From a virus, in IMG/VR virus record IMGVR_UViG_3300046529_000229, positions 1-39,371 of that record: a stretch of 39,371 bases of DNA; one strand, given 5' to 3'. Made by a program: the position numbers and the translations under genes. The notes beneath the pieces are model-generated. The model had not been told where the DNA came from. It was given only the letters and a program-made list of their open reading frames with translations, and ran no database searches. Positions 1 to 7,321 of this stretch are shown here, in pieces. The stretch's first letter is position 1. Each line of letters begins with the position of its first letter.

Positions 1-79
1 CAATTTTCAGCAATATGCCCAGCCGCAAGCGCAGGTCACGCCGCAGATGATGGGCAACATGATGATGGGGGGCCGCTGA
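1..79 (+). CDS. 3' end of a virion protein gene (partial)
   Basis: The frame that opens at base 2 ends in TGA at 77-79 and gives about 25 residues rich in Gln, Pro and Met, ending MMMGGR. The next gene starts two bases after this stop and begins with the same kind of Met/Gln/Gly-rich sequence. I read it as the C-terminus of a small structural or internal virion protein cut by the window edge. If the window is a circular genome opened here, the frame continues back to an ATG at 39298 at the other end (about 50 residues in all). Function is not recognised. Confidence 0.5.
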   Translation, partial: NFQQYAQPQAQVTPQMMGNMMMGGR

Positions 80-80
80 C

Positions 81-2030
81 ATGGCCGGTCCGATGATGGG
101 CGGTATGAACCCGATGCTGGCGCTGCTGCCGCCCGATCAGCAGCAGAGTTACATGCAGCTTCAGCAGCAGCAGGCGCTTGCGCAGGCCATGCTGCAACAG
201 GGCATGCAACCGCAGGACATGGGACAGAACCCGGTCGGCGGTATGGCCTATCACGTCAGTCCGCTGAACGGCGTCAACAAGGTATTGCAGACCTATCTCG
301 GCACGAAGATGGGGATGAATGCCATGGGCCAGCAGGCGCAGCTCATGGGGCAGATGTACGGCAACGCGTTCGGCACCAATCAGCCGCAGGCTCAGCCTCA
401 ACAGGCACCGACTGACGCAGGCGGAATGACGGATGGGCAATCCGGGCCGGGCGTTCAATCTATGCCGGTTTCGGCTCCCGGTGCGGCACCAAGCGGCGCG
501 CAGATCGGCGCGGCCATGGGCAGCGGCGGTGCGCCGGCGCAAGCGGCACCGCAGCAGCAGATGCCGAACGGCGCGCTCACGCTCCCCGGCAAGACGCCGC
601 AGCAATCCATGCTGCTGTTCAGCATGCTCGGGCCGGATGCATACGGAAAGATGCTCGAAGCGCAGACCGCGCCCACGGCGGCCACGCTCGCCGCGCGCCA
701 GGGTGGCTTTGATCCGATGGCAGCGAATCAGCGCATGTTCATGCACGACTCCTACAACGCGCCGATCCAAGGCACCGGGATCATGCGTGACCCGTTCTCG
801 CATCAGCCGGTGGCGTTCAATCCTGAAGTCCCGGCCGGCGCGACGCCGATGTTCGACGCGAGCGGGAACGTCGTCGCTGAGAAGTCCATTCCGGGCGCGC
901 AGGGCGTGATGCAGGGCAACGCCGCAGCGACGGCGGCCGGTGGCGCACAGTTCAAGCCGGTGCAGGTCTACAACCCAACCACGCATCAGATGGAGTTCTC
1001 CAGCGAAGCCGCAGTGACGAACCCGGCCGCGCCCGCACCGGTACGCAACAACAATCCCGGCGCAATGATGCCAGGCGGCAAGCTTGCGCAATATCCGGAC
1101 ATGCAGACCGGTCTGAAGGCGCTCGACGACAATCTCACGAACTACGGCAAGCAGGGCGTTAATACGGTCTCGGGCGTTATCTCGAAGTGGGCGCCGCCCA
1201 ACGAGAATGACACGCAGGCGTATATCAAAGACGTGTCGCAGCGCCTCGGGATATCGCCGAATCAGAAGATCGACCTGTCGAATCCGCTCCAGCGTCAGGC
1301 ATTGTCGACGGCAATCTCGCTGCATGAGAATGGGCCGGCCGGCATCTTTGGCGGTGGTGCTGCTCCGCAAGGTGGCGCGCCGGCCGCTGCGCCGCCGCTC
1401 GGGGCGACTACTGCCGCAGACAAAAGCGCCGGCAATCTTCAGGATGAGCTGTCGAAGAAGTGGACCGATCTGAGCGCGGCTAATACCCAAGCGCAAAGCG
1501 TCATTTCGAATCTGCAAAACATCAAGACGCTTGCCGCAAAGGCCGCAGTTGGACCGCAGTCGGACCGCGTGAATTATGCCAATGGCCTGTTGTCGCTCGC
1601 CGGCAGCGAGAAGGCTACGGATGCGGTCACGGCCAACGATCTGTTGAACAAGTATTCGAATCAGATCACGGCACGCCTGAGTGCTGGCGGCATGGACACC
1701 GACGCCGCGCGCTCAATCTTGCAATCGGCGTATCCGAATTCGCACATGACGCCGCAGGCCATCAATGAGGCCGCCGATAACCTTCAAGGCGCAAGCCAGA
1801 TGGTGCAGGCGAAAACGCGTCTGCTCGCGCCGCTGCGGAATGCAGGCGACGCGCAGGGTTACAACAACACAGAGGTGCAGTTCGACCAGAACGCCGATCC
1901 GCGCATCTTCCAGTACGCGAACATCAAAGATCCGACCGCGCGCGCGGCATTCGCGAAAAACCTGATGCAGCAAGACCCGACGATCGTCAACAAGATTCAG
2001 TCGCTGCAAAAGCTCGGGGCGCTGCAATGA
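81..2030 (+). CDS. Internal/ejection virion protein with NNPG-type domain
   Basis: 649 residues. The first ~300 are low-complexity Met/Gln/Ala/Pro/Gly sequence. Around residues 322-425 is a compact domain starting RNNNPGAM, with a WAPPNENDT segment and ending SLHENG. This is the signature of phage structural proteins often described as lysozyme-like or P5-type virion proteins, which may act on peptidoglycan during DNA entry. The C-terminal ~200 residues look alpha-helical and are Gln/Asn/Ala rich. The stop overlaps the next start by 4 bp (ATGA), so the two are probably translated together. The position before another Ala/Gly-rich internal protein fits an ejection-protein pair. Enzymatic activity is inference; I cannot assign catalytic residues. 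Confidence 0.75.
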   Translation: MAGPMMGGMNPMLALLPPDQQQSYMQLQQQQALAQAMLQQGMQPQDMGQNPVGGMAYHVSPLNGVNKVLQTYLGTKMGMNAMGQQAQLMGQMYGNAFGTNQPQAQPQQAPTDAGGMTDGQSGPGVQSMPVSAPGAAPSGAQIGAAMGSGGAPAQAAPQQQMPNGALTLPGKTPQQSMLLFSMLGPDAYGKMLEAQTAPTAATLAARQGGFDPMAANQRMFMHDSYNAPIQGTGIMRDPFSHQPVAFNPEVPAGATPMFDASGNVVAEKSIPGAQGVMQGNAAATAAGGAQFKPVQVYNPTTHQMEFSSEAAVTNPAAPAPVRNNNPGAMMPGGKLAQYPDMQTGLKALDDNLTNYGKQGVNTVSGVISKWAPPNENDTQAYIKDVSQRLGISPNQKIDLSNPLQRQALSTAISLHENGPAGIFGGGAAPQGGAPAAAPPLGATTAADKSAGNLQDELSKKWTDLSAANTQAQSVISNLQNIKTLAAKAAVGPQSDRVNYANGLLSLAGSEKATDAVTANDLLNKYSNQITARLSAGGMDTDAARSILQSAYPNSHMTPQAINEAADNLQGASQMVQAKTRLLAPLRNAGDAQGYNNTEVQFDQNADPRIFQYANIKDPTARAAFAKNLMQQDPTIVNKIQSLQKLGALQ

Positions 2031-4141
2031 CGGACATCGCTGCTCAGTTTCTGGCTGATGCGGGCGCCACGCCGGCAAGCGCTGGTGCGGCCGCGTCAGC
2101 GCCTGCCGCGACCGGCCTCGCGGCACAGTTCCTCGCGGATGCAGCGGCGGCACCGGTCCCGGCGTCAGCAACGGGCAGCGCGGGAGCTGCGGCATCACCC
2201 TCCGTTGCTGGGCAACTCGCGCATCAACTTGGGCTGACGGCGCGCGCGGGCATCACCGGGATAACGTCGCTGCCGGCGATGGCTGGCGATGCGCTCAATA
2301 CCGGCGTGAACAAGATCTTCGGCACGCATCTCGCGCCCGTGTCGCAATCGGTCCAGAACATCGAAAACAGTGCGGGCCTGCCGCAGCCGGCGAACGCTAC
2401 TGAGCGAGTCGTCCAGGACGCCGCCAGCGCGATGGCGGGCGTTGCTCCGTCTGTCGGTATCGGGAAGGCAATCGCGGGCGCTGCGTCGCCTGTGGCGCAG
2501 GCTGTGGGCCAAGCATTGCAGACCGCACCGGGCGCGCAGATCATGGGGTCTGCCGGCGCGGGTGCGGGATCGGGCGGGGCGCGCGAACTCGGCTTGGGAC
2601 CGGGCTGGCAAATCGGGGCCGCGATGCTCGGCGGGACCGCTGGCGTCGGCGCCGGGTCGCTCGGCACCGCAGGCATTCGCGCACTGACGCCGCGCTCGAT
2701 CAGCACGCCTCCGATCACGCCGGCCGCCGCTGCCTCACTCGCTGATTCGGGCGTTGACCAGGTCGCCAAGGAACTCGGCCCGCAAGCGCGCCTGACCTAT
2801 GCACCCGATGCTTCGATGACCGGGCCCGTCGACCCGAACAATCCCGGCGCGATGATGTCGCCCGCGAAACAGCAGGTTGCCGCAGCCATTCAGCAGAATC
2901 CGGGACTCAATGCCGCCGCCGCGATGCGCAATCAGGACTTCCAGACGCTCGGTATCCAGCCGACACTGGGGCAGATTACGCGCGACCCGGTGCAATATGC
3001 ACTTGAAAAAAATATGCGCGGCGCGCCCGGTGTTGGCGAGCCATTGATTAATCGTTTTAACCAGCAGAACACCCAGCTTCAGCAGGCGCTCTATGGGCTC
3101 GCCGGCAACCCGGCTGATACCTATCAGGCGGGTAATGCTCTGGTGGGCTCCCTGAAGTCTATTGATGACGGAATGCGGCAACAGGTGAGCAATGCCTATG
3201 CCGCAGCGCGCGCGTCGAGTGGCAAGAATCTGGACGTGCCATTGACCGGGCTCGCGCAGGACTATGCGCAAGTGCTGAACGACTTCGGCGACAAGGTGCC
3301 GAGCGGTGTGCGCAATAACTTCAATCAACTCGGACTAATGGGCGGCACGCAGCAGAAGACGTTTTCCATCGAGAACGCCGAGAACCTGCTGAAGGTCATC
3401 AACGCGAATCAGAGCAATGATCCGGCGACGAACGCTGCGCTCGGCACGCTGCGCACCAGCGTGAAGAATGCCATTCTCGGCGCTGACGATCAGGGCGGCG
3501 TTTATGCGCCGGCCCGCGCTCTCGCCGCGCAGCGTTTCGCCCTGCAAGACCAGATCCCGGCTCTGGAAGCGGCCTCATCCGGCACGATCAACCCGGACGA
3601 CTTCGTTCGCAAATTCATCATTGGCGGGAAGACAGATCAGGTCGGCGCGCTGGCGAACCTGCTGAAGGCACAAGATCCAGGCGCGTTCAACGAAGCGCGC
3701 GCGCAGATTGGCAGCCAACTCGCGTTAAAAGGGCTGGGCAACAATGTTTCCGGCGATGCGCCATTTAAACCAGATAGTTATGCAACACAAATGGCGACCT
3801 TCGGGCCGGCGAAACTAGGCGCGTTCTATACGCCTGACGAGATTAACCAATTAAACACGATTGGTCGAGTCGGAGCGTACATGAATTCGTTCCCCTCATC
3901 AGCGCCAGTAGGAACATCCAACACGGCTGCCGCTCTCGGGGCGATGGTCGGTAATGGCGTGAAGAAGATCCCCTATGTCGGCGGCCTGATCGAGAACGCG
4001 CAGAACCGTACGCTGGTCAATCGCGCGCTTGCAGCGCAGCTATCAGATGCGGCGAAGCAGCCGATTAACACTCCGACGCAAAACGCTCTCGGGGCGCTTA
4101 TTTTGCAGCAGGCGCCACGCACGCCAAGCGGCAACAGATGA
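2027..4141 (+). CDS. Large Ala/Gly-rich internal virion (ejection) protein
   Basis: 704 residues. The N-terminus carries the octapeptide AAQFLADA twice (residues 5-12 and 32-39). Residues ~60-230 are an Ala/Gly-rich, weakly hydrophobic stretch that could insert into membrane, and the remainder is predicted helical and polar. This composition is typical of podovirus internal proteins that leave the capsid with the DNA and build a channel across the cell envelope. It overlaps the upstream gene by 4 bp and is followed by the tail-fibre gene. No enzymatic motif is visible. The ejection role rests on composition and position, so confidence in the gene is higher than in the function. Confidence 0.75.
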   Translation: MTDIAAQFLADAGATPASAGAAASAPAATGLAAQFLADAAAAPVPASATGSAGAAASPSVAGQLAHQLGLTARAGITGITSLPAMAGDALNTGVNKIFGTHLAPVSQSVQNIENSAGLPQPANATERVVQDAASAMAGVAPSVGIGKAIAGAASPVAQAVGQALQTAPGAQIMGSAGAGAGSGGARELGLGPGWQIGAAMLGGTAGVGAGSLGTAGIRALTPRSISTPPITPAAAASLADSGVDQVAKELGPQARLTYAPDASMTGPVDPNNPGAMMSPAKQQVAAAIQQNPGLNAAAAMRNQDFQTLGIQPTLGQITRDPVQYALEKNMRGAPGVGEPLINRFNQQNTQLQQALYGLAGNPADTYQAGNALVGSLKSIDDGMRQQVSNAYAAARASSGKNLDVPLTGLAQDYAQVLNDFGDKVPSGVRNNFNQLGLMGGTQQKTFSIENAENLLKVINANQSNDPATNAALGTLRTSVKNAILGADDQGGVYAPARALAAQRFALQDQIPALEAASSGTINPDDFVRKFIIGGKTDQVGALANLLKAQDPGAFNEARAQIGSQLALKGLGNNVSGDAPFKPDSYATQMATFGPAKLGAFYTPDEINQLNTIGRVGAYMNSFPSSAPVGTSNTAAALGAMVGNGVKKIPYVGGLIENAQNRTLVNRALAAQLSDAAKQPINTPTQNALGALILQQAPRTPSGNR

Positions 4142-4235
4142 CTTCAGGATCAGATAGATGGCCACACACATCATCGGCGCAAGTGCAGTTATCGAATTTT
4201 GCATAGTTCCTTCTTAATCAACCGGGAGAGCGAAA

Positions 4236-5423
4236 ATTCCATTCAACGGCGCAGGCCAATTTAATCTGATTTTCAACTGGCAGGCCGATGCAGCAAACGG
4301 CCTGAATATCAGTTCCTCGCGCATGCAGGGGCAGGATGCCGACATTGCGGCCGCGCTCTCCATCTGCCTGACCAAAGACGGTCAGCAGCAGGTCGCCGCG
4401 AATCTGCAAATGGGCGGCTTCACGCTCACGAACATGGCCAACGCCATCGCGCAGAAGCAGCCGATCAGCGTGCAGGACTTCCAGAATGGTACTCCTACCT
4501 GGCTCGGCACCGTCAGCGGAACCGACACGATCAGCGGCGCCACGAACATTACGCCAGCGGCGTATGCGAGGGGGCAGAAGTTCCGGGGCATCGCGGCCGG
4601 CGCCAACACCACGAGCGCGGTCACGCTGAACGTCAACGGGCTCGGCGCGGTGCCGGTCGTCAAGAATGGATCGAGCGCGCTGGCTCCCGGCGACTTCTCA
4701 TCCGGCCAGATCTTCGAAGTGTCCTATGACGGCACGAATTTTCAGGTCACCGGCGCGAACAACGGACACGGCGCACTGATCAATACGCAGCTCATCACGG
4801 CCACCGGCACCTATACGCCGACACCGGGCGCGACCAATGGCTTTGCATGGGTGCAGGGCGACGGCGGCGCAGGGGGCGGCACACCAACCAGCGTAAGCGC
4901 CAATTATGTACTCGCCGGCGGCGGCGGCTCGGGCGGGACATTCGCGATTGTCCGTCTGCCGACTCTCGCGACCCAGACCGTGACCATCGGTGCGGGCGGC
5001 GTCGGCGTCGCGGGAGCGATTGGCGGTGCCGGCACCGGGACATCGTTCGGTGGCCTCTGCATCTGCCCCGGTGGCTTAGGCGGGGCCGTCAGCATTACGG
5101 GCGTCGGCGGTGCGCAGCCGGGCGACGTTTCAGGGCAGGTCGCCAATGGTCCCGGAGCACCGACCGGAACCGGGAATATCGTCTTCGTCAAGCGCGGCGA
5201 GTGCGGCCAGCCCGGTCTCGCTTTGCAGAACCCGTATGGTGGCGCCGGCGGCAATAGCTATTGGGGCGCTGGCGGTCCGGGCGGCGGGGCCGGCTTCGGC
5301 TCAGCCGGGTCGAACTACGGTGGAGCGGGCGCCGGGTGCGCGCGCACCGTTGGGGGTGGAGTTGCAGCGGCGGCAGGTTTCAATGGCGCACAGGGCGCGG
5401 TGCTCGTCTTCGAGTACGCATAA
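4236..5423 (+). CDS. Tail fibre with glycine-rich adhesin tip, apparent ATT start
   Basis: 395 residues if started at ATT 4236. The start begins (M)PFNGAGQFN and runs through FNWQADAANG and LTKDGQQQVAANLQMGGF, the classic N-terminal virion-anchoring region of podovirus tail fibres, whose relatives usually begin MPFNG. The first in-frame ATG (4323) would delete that conserved block. The frame is closed upstream by TAA at 4215, and GGGAG (4224-4228) sits 7 bases before the ATT. From about residue 210 the chain becomes a polyglycine-rich domain with repeated GGGG, GAGG and GGAG loops, like the Gly-rich receptor-binding tips of phage adhesins. It likely sets host range. ATT may be a real rare start (as in infC) or a one-base change from ATG. 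Confidence 0.85.
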   Translation: MPFNGAGQFNLIFNWQADAANGLNISSSRMQGQDADIAAALSICLTKDGQQQVAANLQMGGFTLTNMANAIAQKQPISVQDFQNGTPTWLGTVSGTDTISGATNITPAAYARGQKFRGIAAGANTTSAVTLNVNGLGAVPVVKNGSSALAPGDFSSGQIFEVSYDGTNFQVTGANNGHGALINTQLITATGTYTPTPGATNGFAWVQGDGGAGGGTPTSVSANYVLAGGGGSGGTFAIVRLPTLATQTVTIGAGGVGVAGAIGGAGTGTSFGGLCICPGGLGGAVSITGVGGAQPGDVSGQVANGPGAPTGTGNIVFVKRGECGQPGLALQNPYGGAGGNSYWGAGGPGGGAGFGSAGSNYGGAGAGCARTVGGGVAAAAGFNGAQGAVLVFEYA

Positions 5424-5448
5424 ATCAACACGTCACGGGGAAAATGAC

Positions 5449-5685
5449 ATGTGGAGCTTTCTAGGTCGCTATGCAATGAATTGGGTGATGCTCTCGGATC
5501 GGGCATTGAACGTCGCCTTCGGTGGATCGAGCGACGAGACGATGAGCTCGCGTGCGGGAAAGGGAATGAAGGAAGGGAAGGCGTGGGCATGCGTGCTCTG
5601 CAAGTTCCTGAATCTCTTCCAGCAGGATCACTGCCTGAAGTCGATCAATCCAGACGACGGCGTGAACGCCACCATACCGGACTGA
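5449..5685 (+). CDS. Conserved small phage protein next to lysis genes
   Basis: 78 residues beginning MWSFLGRYAMNW, with a short hydrophobic N-terminus, a central FGGSSDETMSSRAGKG segment and an FLNLFQQDHCLKSI tail. The pattern, an amphipathic N-terminus then (D)ET-SSRA and a C-terminal DHC-KS, matches a family of unknown function that I recall between tail-fibre and lysis genes of many podoviruses, sometimes mislabelled as a helicase. ATG 5449 is chosen because homologues start with a short Met-Trp/Arg segment; GGGG lies 8 bases upstream. A competing ATG at 5444 opens only a six-codon frame. Function unknown; membrane association is possible. Confidence 0.75.
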   Translation: MWSFLGRYAMNWVMLSDRALNVAFGGSSDETMSSRAGKGMKEGKAWACVLCKFLNLFQQDHCLKSINPDDGVNATIPD

Positions 5686-5689
5686 CGCC

Positions 5690-5854
5690 ATGAACACTCA
5701 GCACGCAACGATCCTCTCGATGCTGCCTCCATGGCTCGGTATCGCATTGGGCCATATCGTCGACAACGCGAACATCTCAAACATCGCGTCGATCGCCTCG
5801 ATTGCCTACTGTCTGGTCGGCGTCTACGTCATGTTGAAAAGGGGTAAGCCATGA
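5690..5854 (+). CDS. Candidate holin (small membrane protein)
   Basis: 54 residues with two hydrophobic segments, roughly residues 7-25 (ILSMLPPWLGIALGHIV) and 32-49 (IASIASIAYCLVGVYVML), and a short basic tail (KRGKP). It ends in an ATGA overlap with the endolysin start at 5851. A small two-segment membrane protein translationally coupled to an endolysin is the usual picture of a class II holin, which would open the inner membrane at lysis time. There is no strong family match, so the holin call is by position and topology. A second membrane protein with a recognised holin-like fold follows the endolysin, so which of the two sets lysis timing is open. Confidence 0.7.
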   Translation: MNTQHATILSMLPPWLGIALGHIVDNANISNIASIASIAYCLVGVYVMLKRGKP

Positions 5855-6333
5855 GCAGCTTTGATGATGCATTCGCGGCGCTGCTTGGGAATGAAGGCGG
5901 CTATGTGGACAACAAAGCCGATCCCGGTGGCGCCACGCGCTGGGGCGTGACAGAGCGCGTCGCGCGCGCCCATGGCTATACCGGCGACATGCACGACTTT
6001 CCGCTCGAGCAGGCCAAGCAGATCGCCAAGGGCTGCTATTGGGATCCGTACCAGTGCGACCAGTTCGACCCGCGCATAGCGTTTCAGGTGTTCGACGCAG
6101 CATACAACGGCGGCCGGCCGGCGCAGTGGCTACAGCAGGCAGTCGGCGCGACTGCTGACGGCGTGATCGGCGCGAAGACGATCGCCTCGGTGCGCGCAGC
6201 CGATCCGATGAAGATCGTCATTCTTTTCAATGCGTCGCGCATCCTTTATTACACCGGGCTCAATGCCTGGGCCGAGTTCGGCAAGGGATGGGTAAATCGA
6301 ATCGCCGGTAACCTGCGGAGGGCGGCATCATGA
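5851..6333 (+). CDS. Endolysin, glycoside hydrolase family 108 muramidase
   Basis: 160 residues, the usual length for the family. The N-terminal motif LLGNEGGYVDNKADPGGATRW carries the catalytic Glu15 in the EGGYV(D/N)..DPGG(A/P)T context that defines GH108 N-acetylmuramidases. Residues ~75-150 (AYNGGRPAQWLQQAVG, ADGVIGAKT) match the peptidoglycan-binding half found in the same proteins. It cleaves the glycan backbone of host peptidoglycan at the end of infection. There is no signal peptide, so export would depend on the holin. It overlaps the upstream holin candidate and the downstream 3TM protein by 4 bp each, forming a translationally coupled lysis cassette. Confidence 0.93.
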   Translation: MSSFDDAFAALLGNEGGYVDNKADPGGATRWGVTERVARAHGYTGDMHDFPLEQAKQIAKGCYWDPYQCDQFDPRIAFQVFDAAYNGGRPAQWLQQAVGATADGVIGAKTIASVRAADPMKIVILFNASRILYYTGLNAWAEFGKGWVNRIAGNLRRAAS

Positions 6334-6887
6334 GTTGGAGCGACGTTGCAAGCGTGGTAGAGAACTTGGCACCGACGATCGCCAGCGTCATAGGCGGCCC
6401 GCTGGCGGGCTCGGGCGTGTCGGCCCTTGAGAAGCTGTTCGGACTGACTCCGGCGCCCGCTGCGAGCGTCTCTGACCGTGCAAACGATGTTGCCGCGGCG
6501 ATTGCCGGCGCGACTCCGCAACAACTCGCGGATATGCGAGCCGCAGACCAGAATTATGCGGTTGCTATGGCTCAAGCCGGGTTCAAGGATACCGAGACGC
6601 TCGCCAGTCTGAAGGTGCAGGACACGATCAGCGCGCGCGACATGCAGACCGCGAACAAATCGCCCGTTCCGGCATGGCTGACGTTCTGCGTGACGGTCGG
6701 ATTCTTCGGGATGCTCGCCGCGCTTTTCGTGGTGAACGTGCCCGAGGCGAATAAAGCCATCGTTTTCAGCTTCATCGGGACGCTCGGCACCGCATGGCTT
6801 GTCATCATGCATTTTTGGTTCGGCTCTACCGCGGACACGGCTCAGGTCAACGATCTGCTCGCGAAGTCCACGCCGGCCGACAAGTAA
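6330..6887 (+). CDS. 3TM holin-like membrane protein
   Basis: 185 residues. A weakly hydrophobic N-terminal segment (LAPTIASVIGGPLAGSGVSA) is followed by a polar helical region, then two strong membrane segments at about residues 110-135 (PAWLTFCVTVGFFGMLAALFVV) and 143-165 (AIVFSFIGTLGTAWLVIMHFWFG). This arrangement, with KSPVPAW before the first strong segment and a short polar tail, matches the family named for gene-transfer-agent release (GTA_holin_3TM). It starts in an ATGA overlap with the endolysin. It may be the true holin, or a partner or antiholin of the 54-residue protein upstream. Confidence 0.8.
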   Translation: MSWSDVASVVENLAPTIASVIGGPLAGSGVSALEKLFGLTPAPAASVSDRANDVAAAIAGATPQQLADMRAADQNYAVAMAQAGFKDTETLASLKVQDTISARDMQTANKSPVPAWLTFCVTVGFFGMLAALFVVNVPEANKAIVFSFIGTLGTAWLVIMHFWFGSTADTAQVNDLLAKSTPADK

Positions 6888-7052
6888 TCACTGAGACGCG
6901 GGGCACGGCGGCGCATTGGCCGCCGTCGTCTCGCACGGTCGAAGCTGCGGCCCGATCGAGAACTGAGCTTTGGAACCTGCCACCGGCTGATCGTTGCCAC
7001 CGCCGCCACAGCCAGCCAGCAGCAGCGCTATGCAGAATGCAATTCTCATCAT
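6888..7052 (-). CDS. Small lipoprotein, antisense to lysis genes
   Basis: 54 residues read on the minus strand from ATG 7052 to TGA 6888. The N-terminus is a short signal peptide, MMRIAFCIALLLAGC, with a textbook lipobox LLAG|C at Cys15, followed by GGGGNDQPVAG and a polar tail containing two further Cys. GGGGGA lies 5-10 bases upstream of the ATG. The stop is immediately next to the TAA of the 3TM holin gene, so the two genes converge. It could be an outer-membrane spanin component, since no Rz/Rz1 pair is visible on the plus strand, or a lysogenic-conversion or exclusion lipoprotein expressed from the prophage. The sequence does not decide. Confidence 0.7.
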   Translation of the reverse strand: MMRIAFCIALLLAGCGGGGNDQPVAGSKAQFSIGPQLRPCETTAANAPPCPASQ

Positions 7053-7321
7053 GGCGTCCCCCGCCTTTCGTCTACTTATTGGATATCGGCACGATACTCC
7101 GATTTCTTGAGGCGTTCAAAACCATTGCGTAAGTACTTGATTTGTTTACGACTTGATAGGACGTTTTAGCCTGTATTTTTCATGGAGAAATAACTCCTAT
7201 CTGATTGATTTTGTTTGGAAAACGCGTGTTTTCCGAAATGTTTGTTTCAGAACTATGATTCGCCCCGCAAACCCTTGCTGGGTGGGGCCTGTTCAAAATT
7301 TGTTCACTAGATGTTCAAAAC
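7053..7321. other. Gene-free candidate attP / integrase-binding region
   Basis: This 270-base stretch lies between the lipoprotein gene and the integrase stop and is visibly more AT-rich than its surroundings. It holds three direct copies of GTTCAAAA (7114-7121, 7291-7298, 7313-7320), a hairpin GGAAAAC-GCGT-GTTTTCC (7217-7234), and a nested hairpin GCCCC..ACCC..GGGT..GGGGC (7262-7288). Lambda-type integrases need a core site plus several arm sites close to int, and this is the only sizeable non-coding gap beside it. No tRNA 3' end is recognisable, so the core cannot be fixed. Confidence 0.45.
7217..7234. repeat. Perfect 7-bp inverted repeat (hairpin)
   Basis: GGAAAAC and GTTTTCC flank the 4-base loop GCGT. 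It is followed on the plus strand by GAAATGTTTGTTTC rather than a clean T run, so it is a weak terminator candidate for the lysis operon and may instead be part of the integration site. Confidence 0.4.

Noticed and set aside
71-84. Fifth match to the late element (CCGCTGACAT)
   Set aside because: It lies across a gene end/start and lacks the CTA-N2-[A/C]T part; CCGCTG alone is common in this GC-rich coding sequence.
36-1517. 493-codon minus-strand ORF
   Set aside because: Arg/His/Leu-rich antisense shadow of the internal virion protein gene; no motif and no plausible operon on that strand here.
7262-7288. GC-rich hairpin as int terminator
   Set aside because: No T run follows the stem on either strand, so I kept it only as part of the candidate attachment region.
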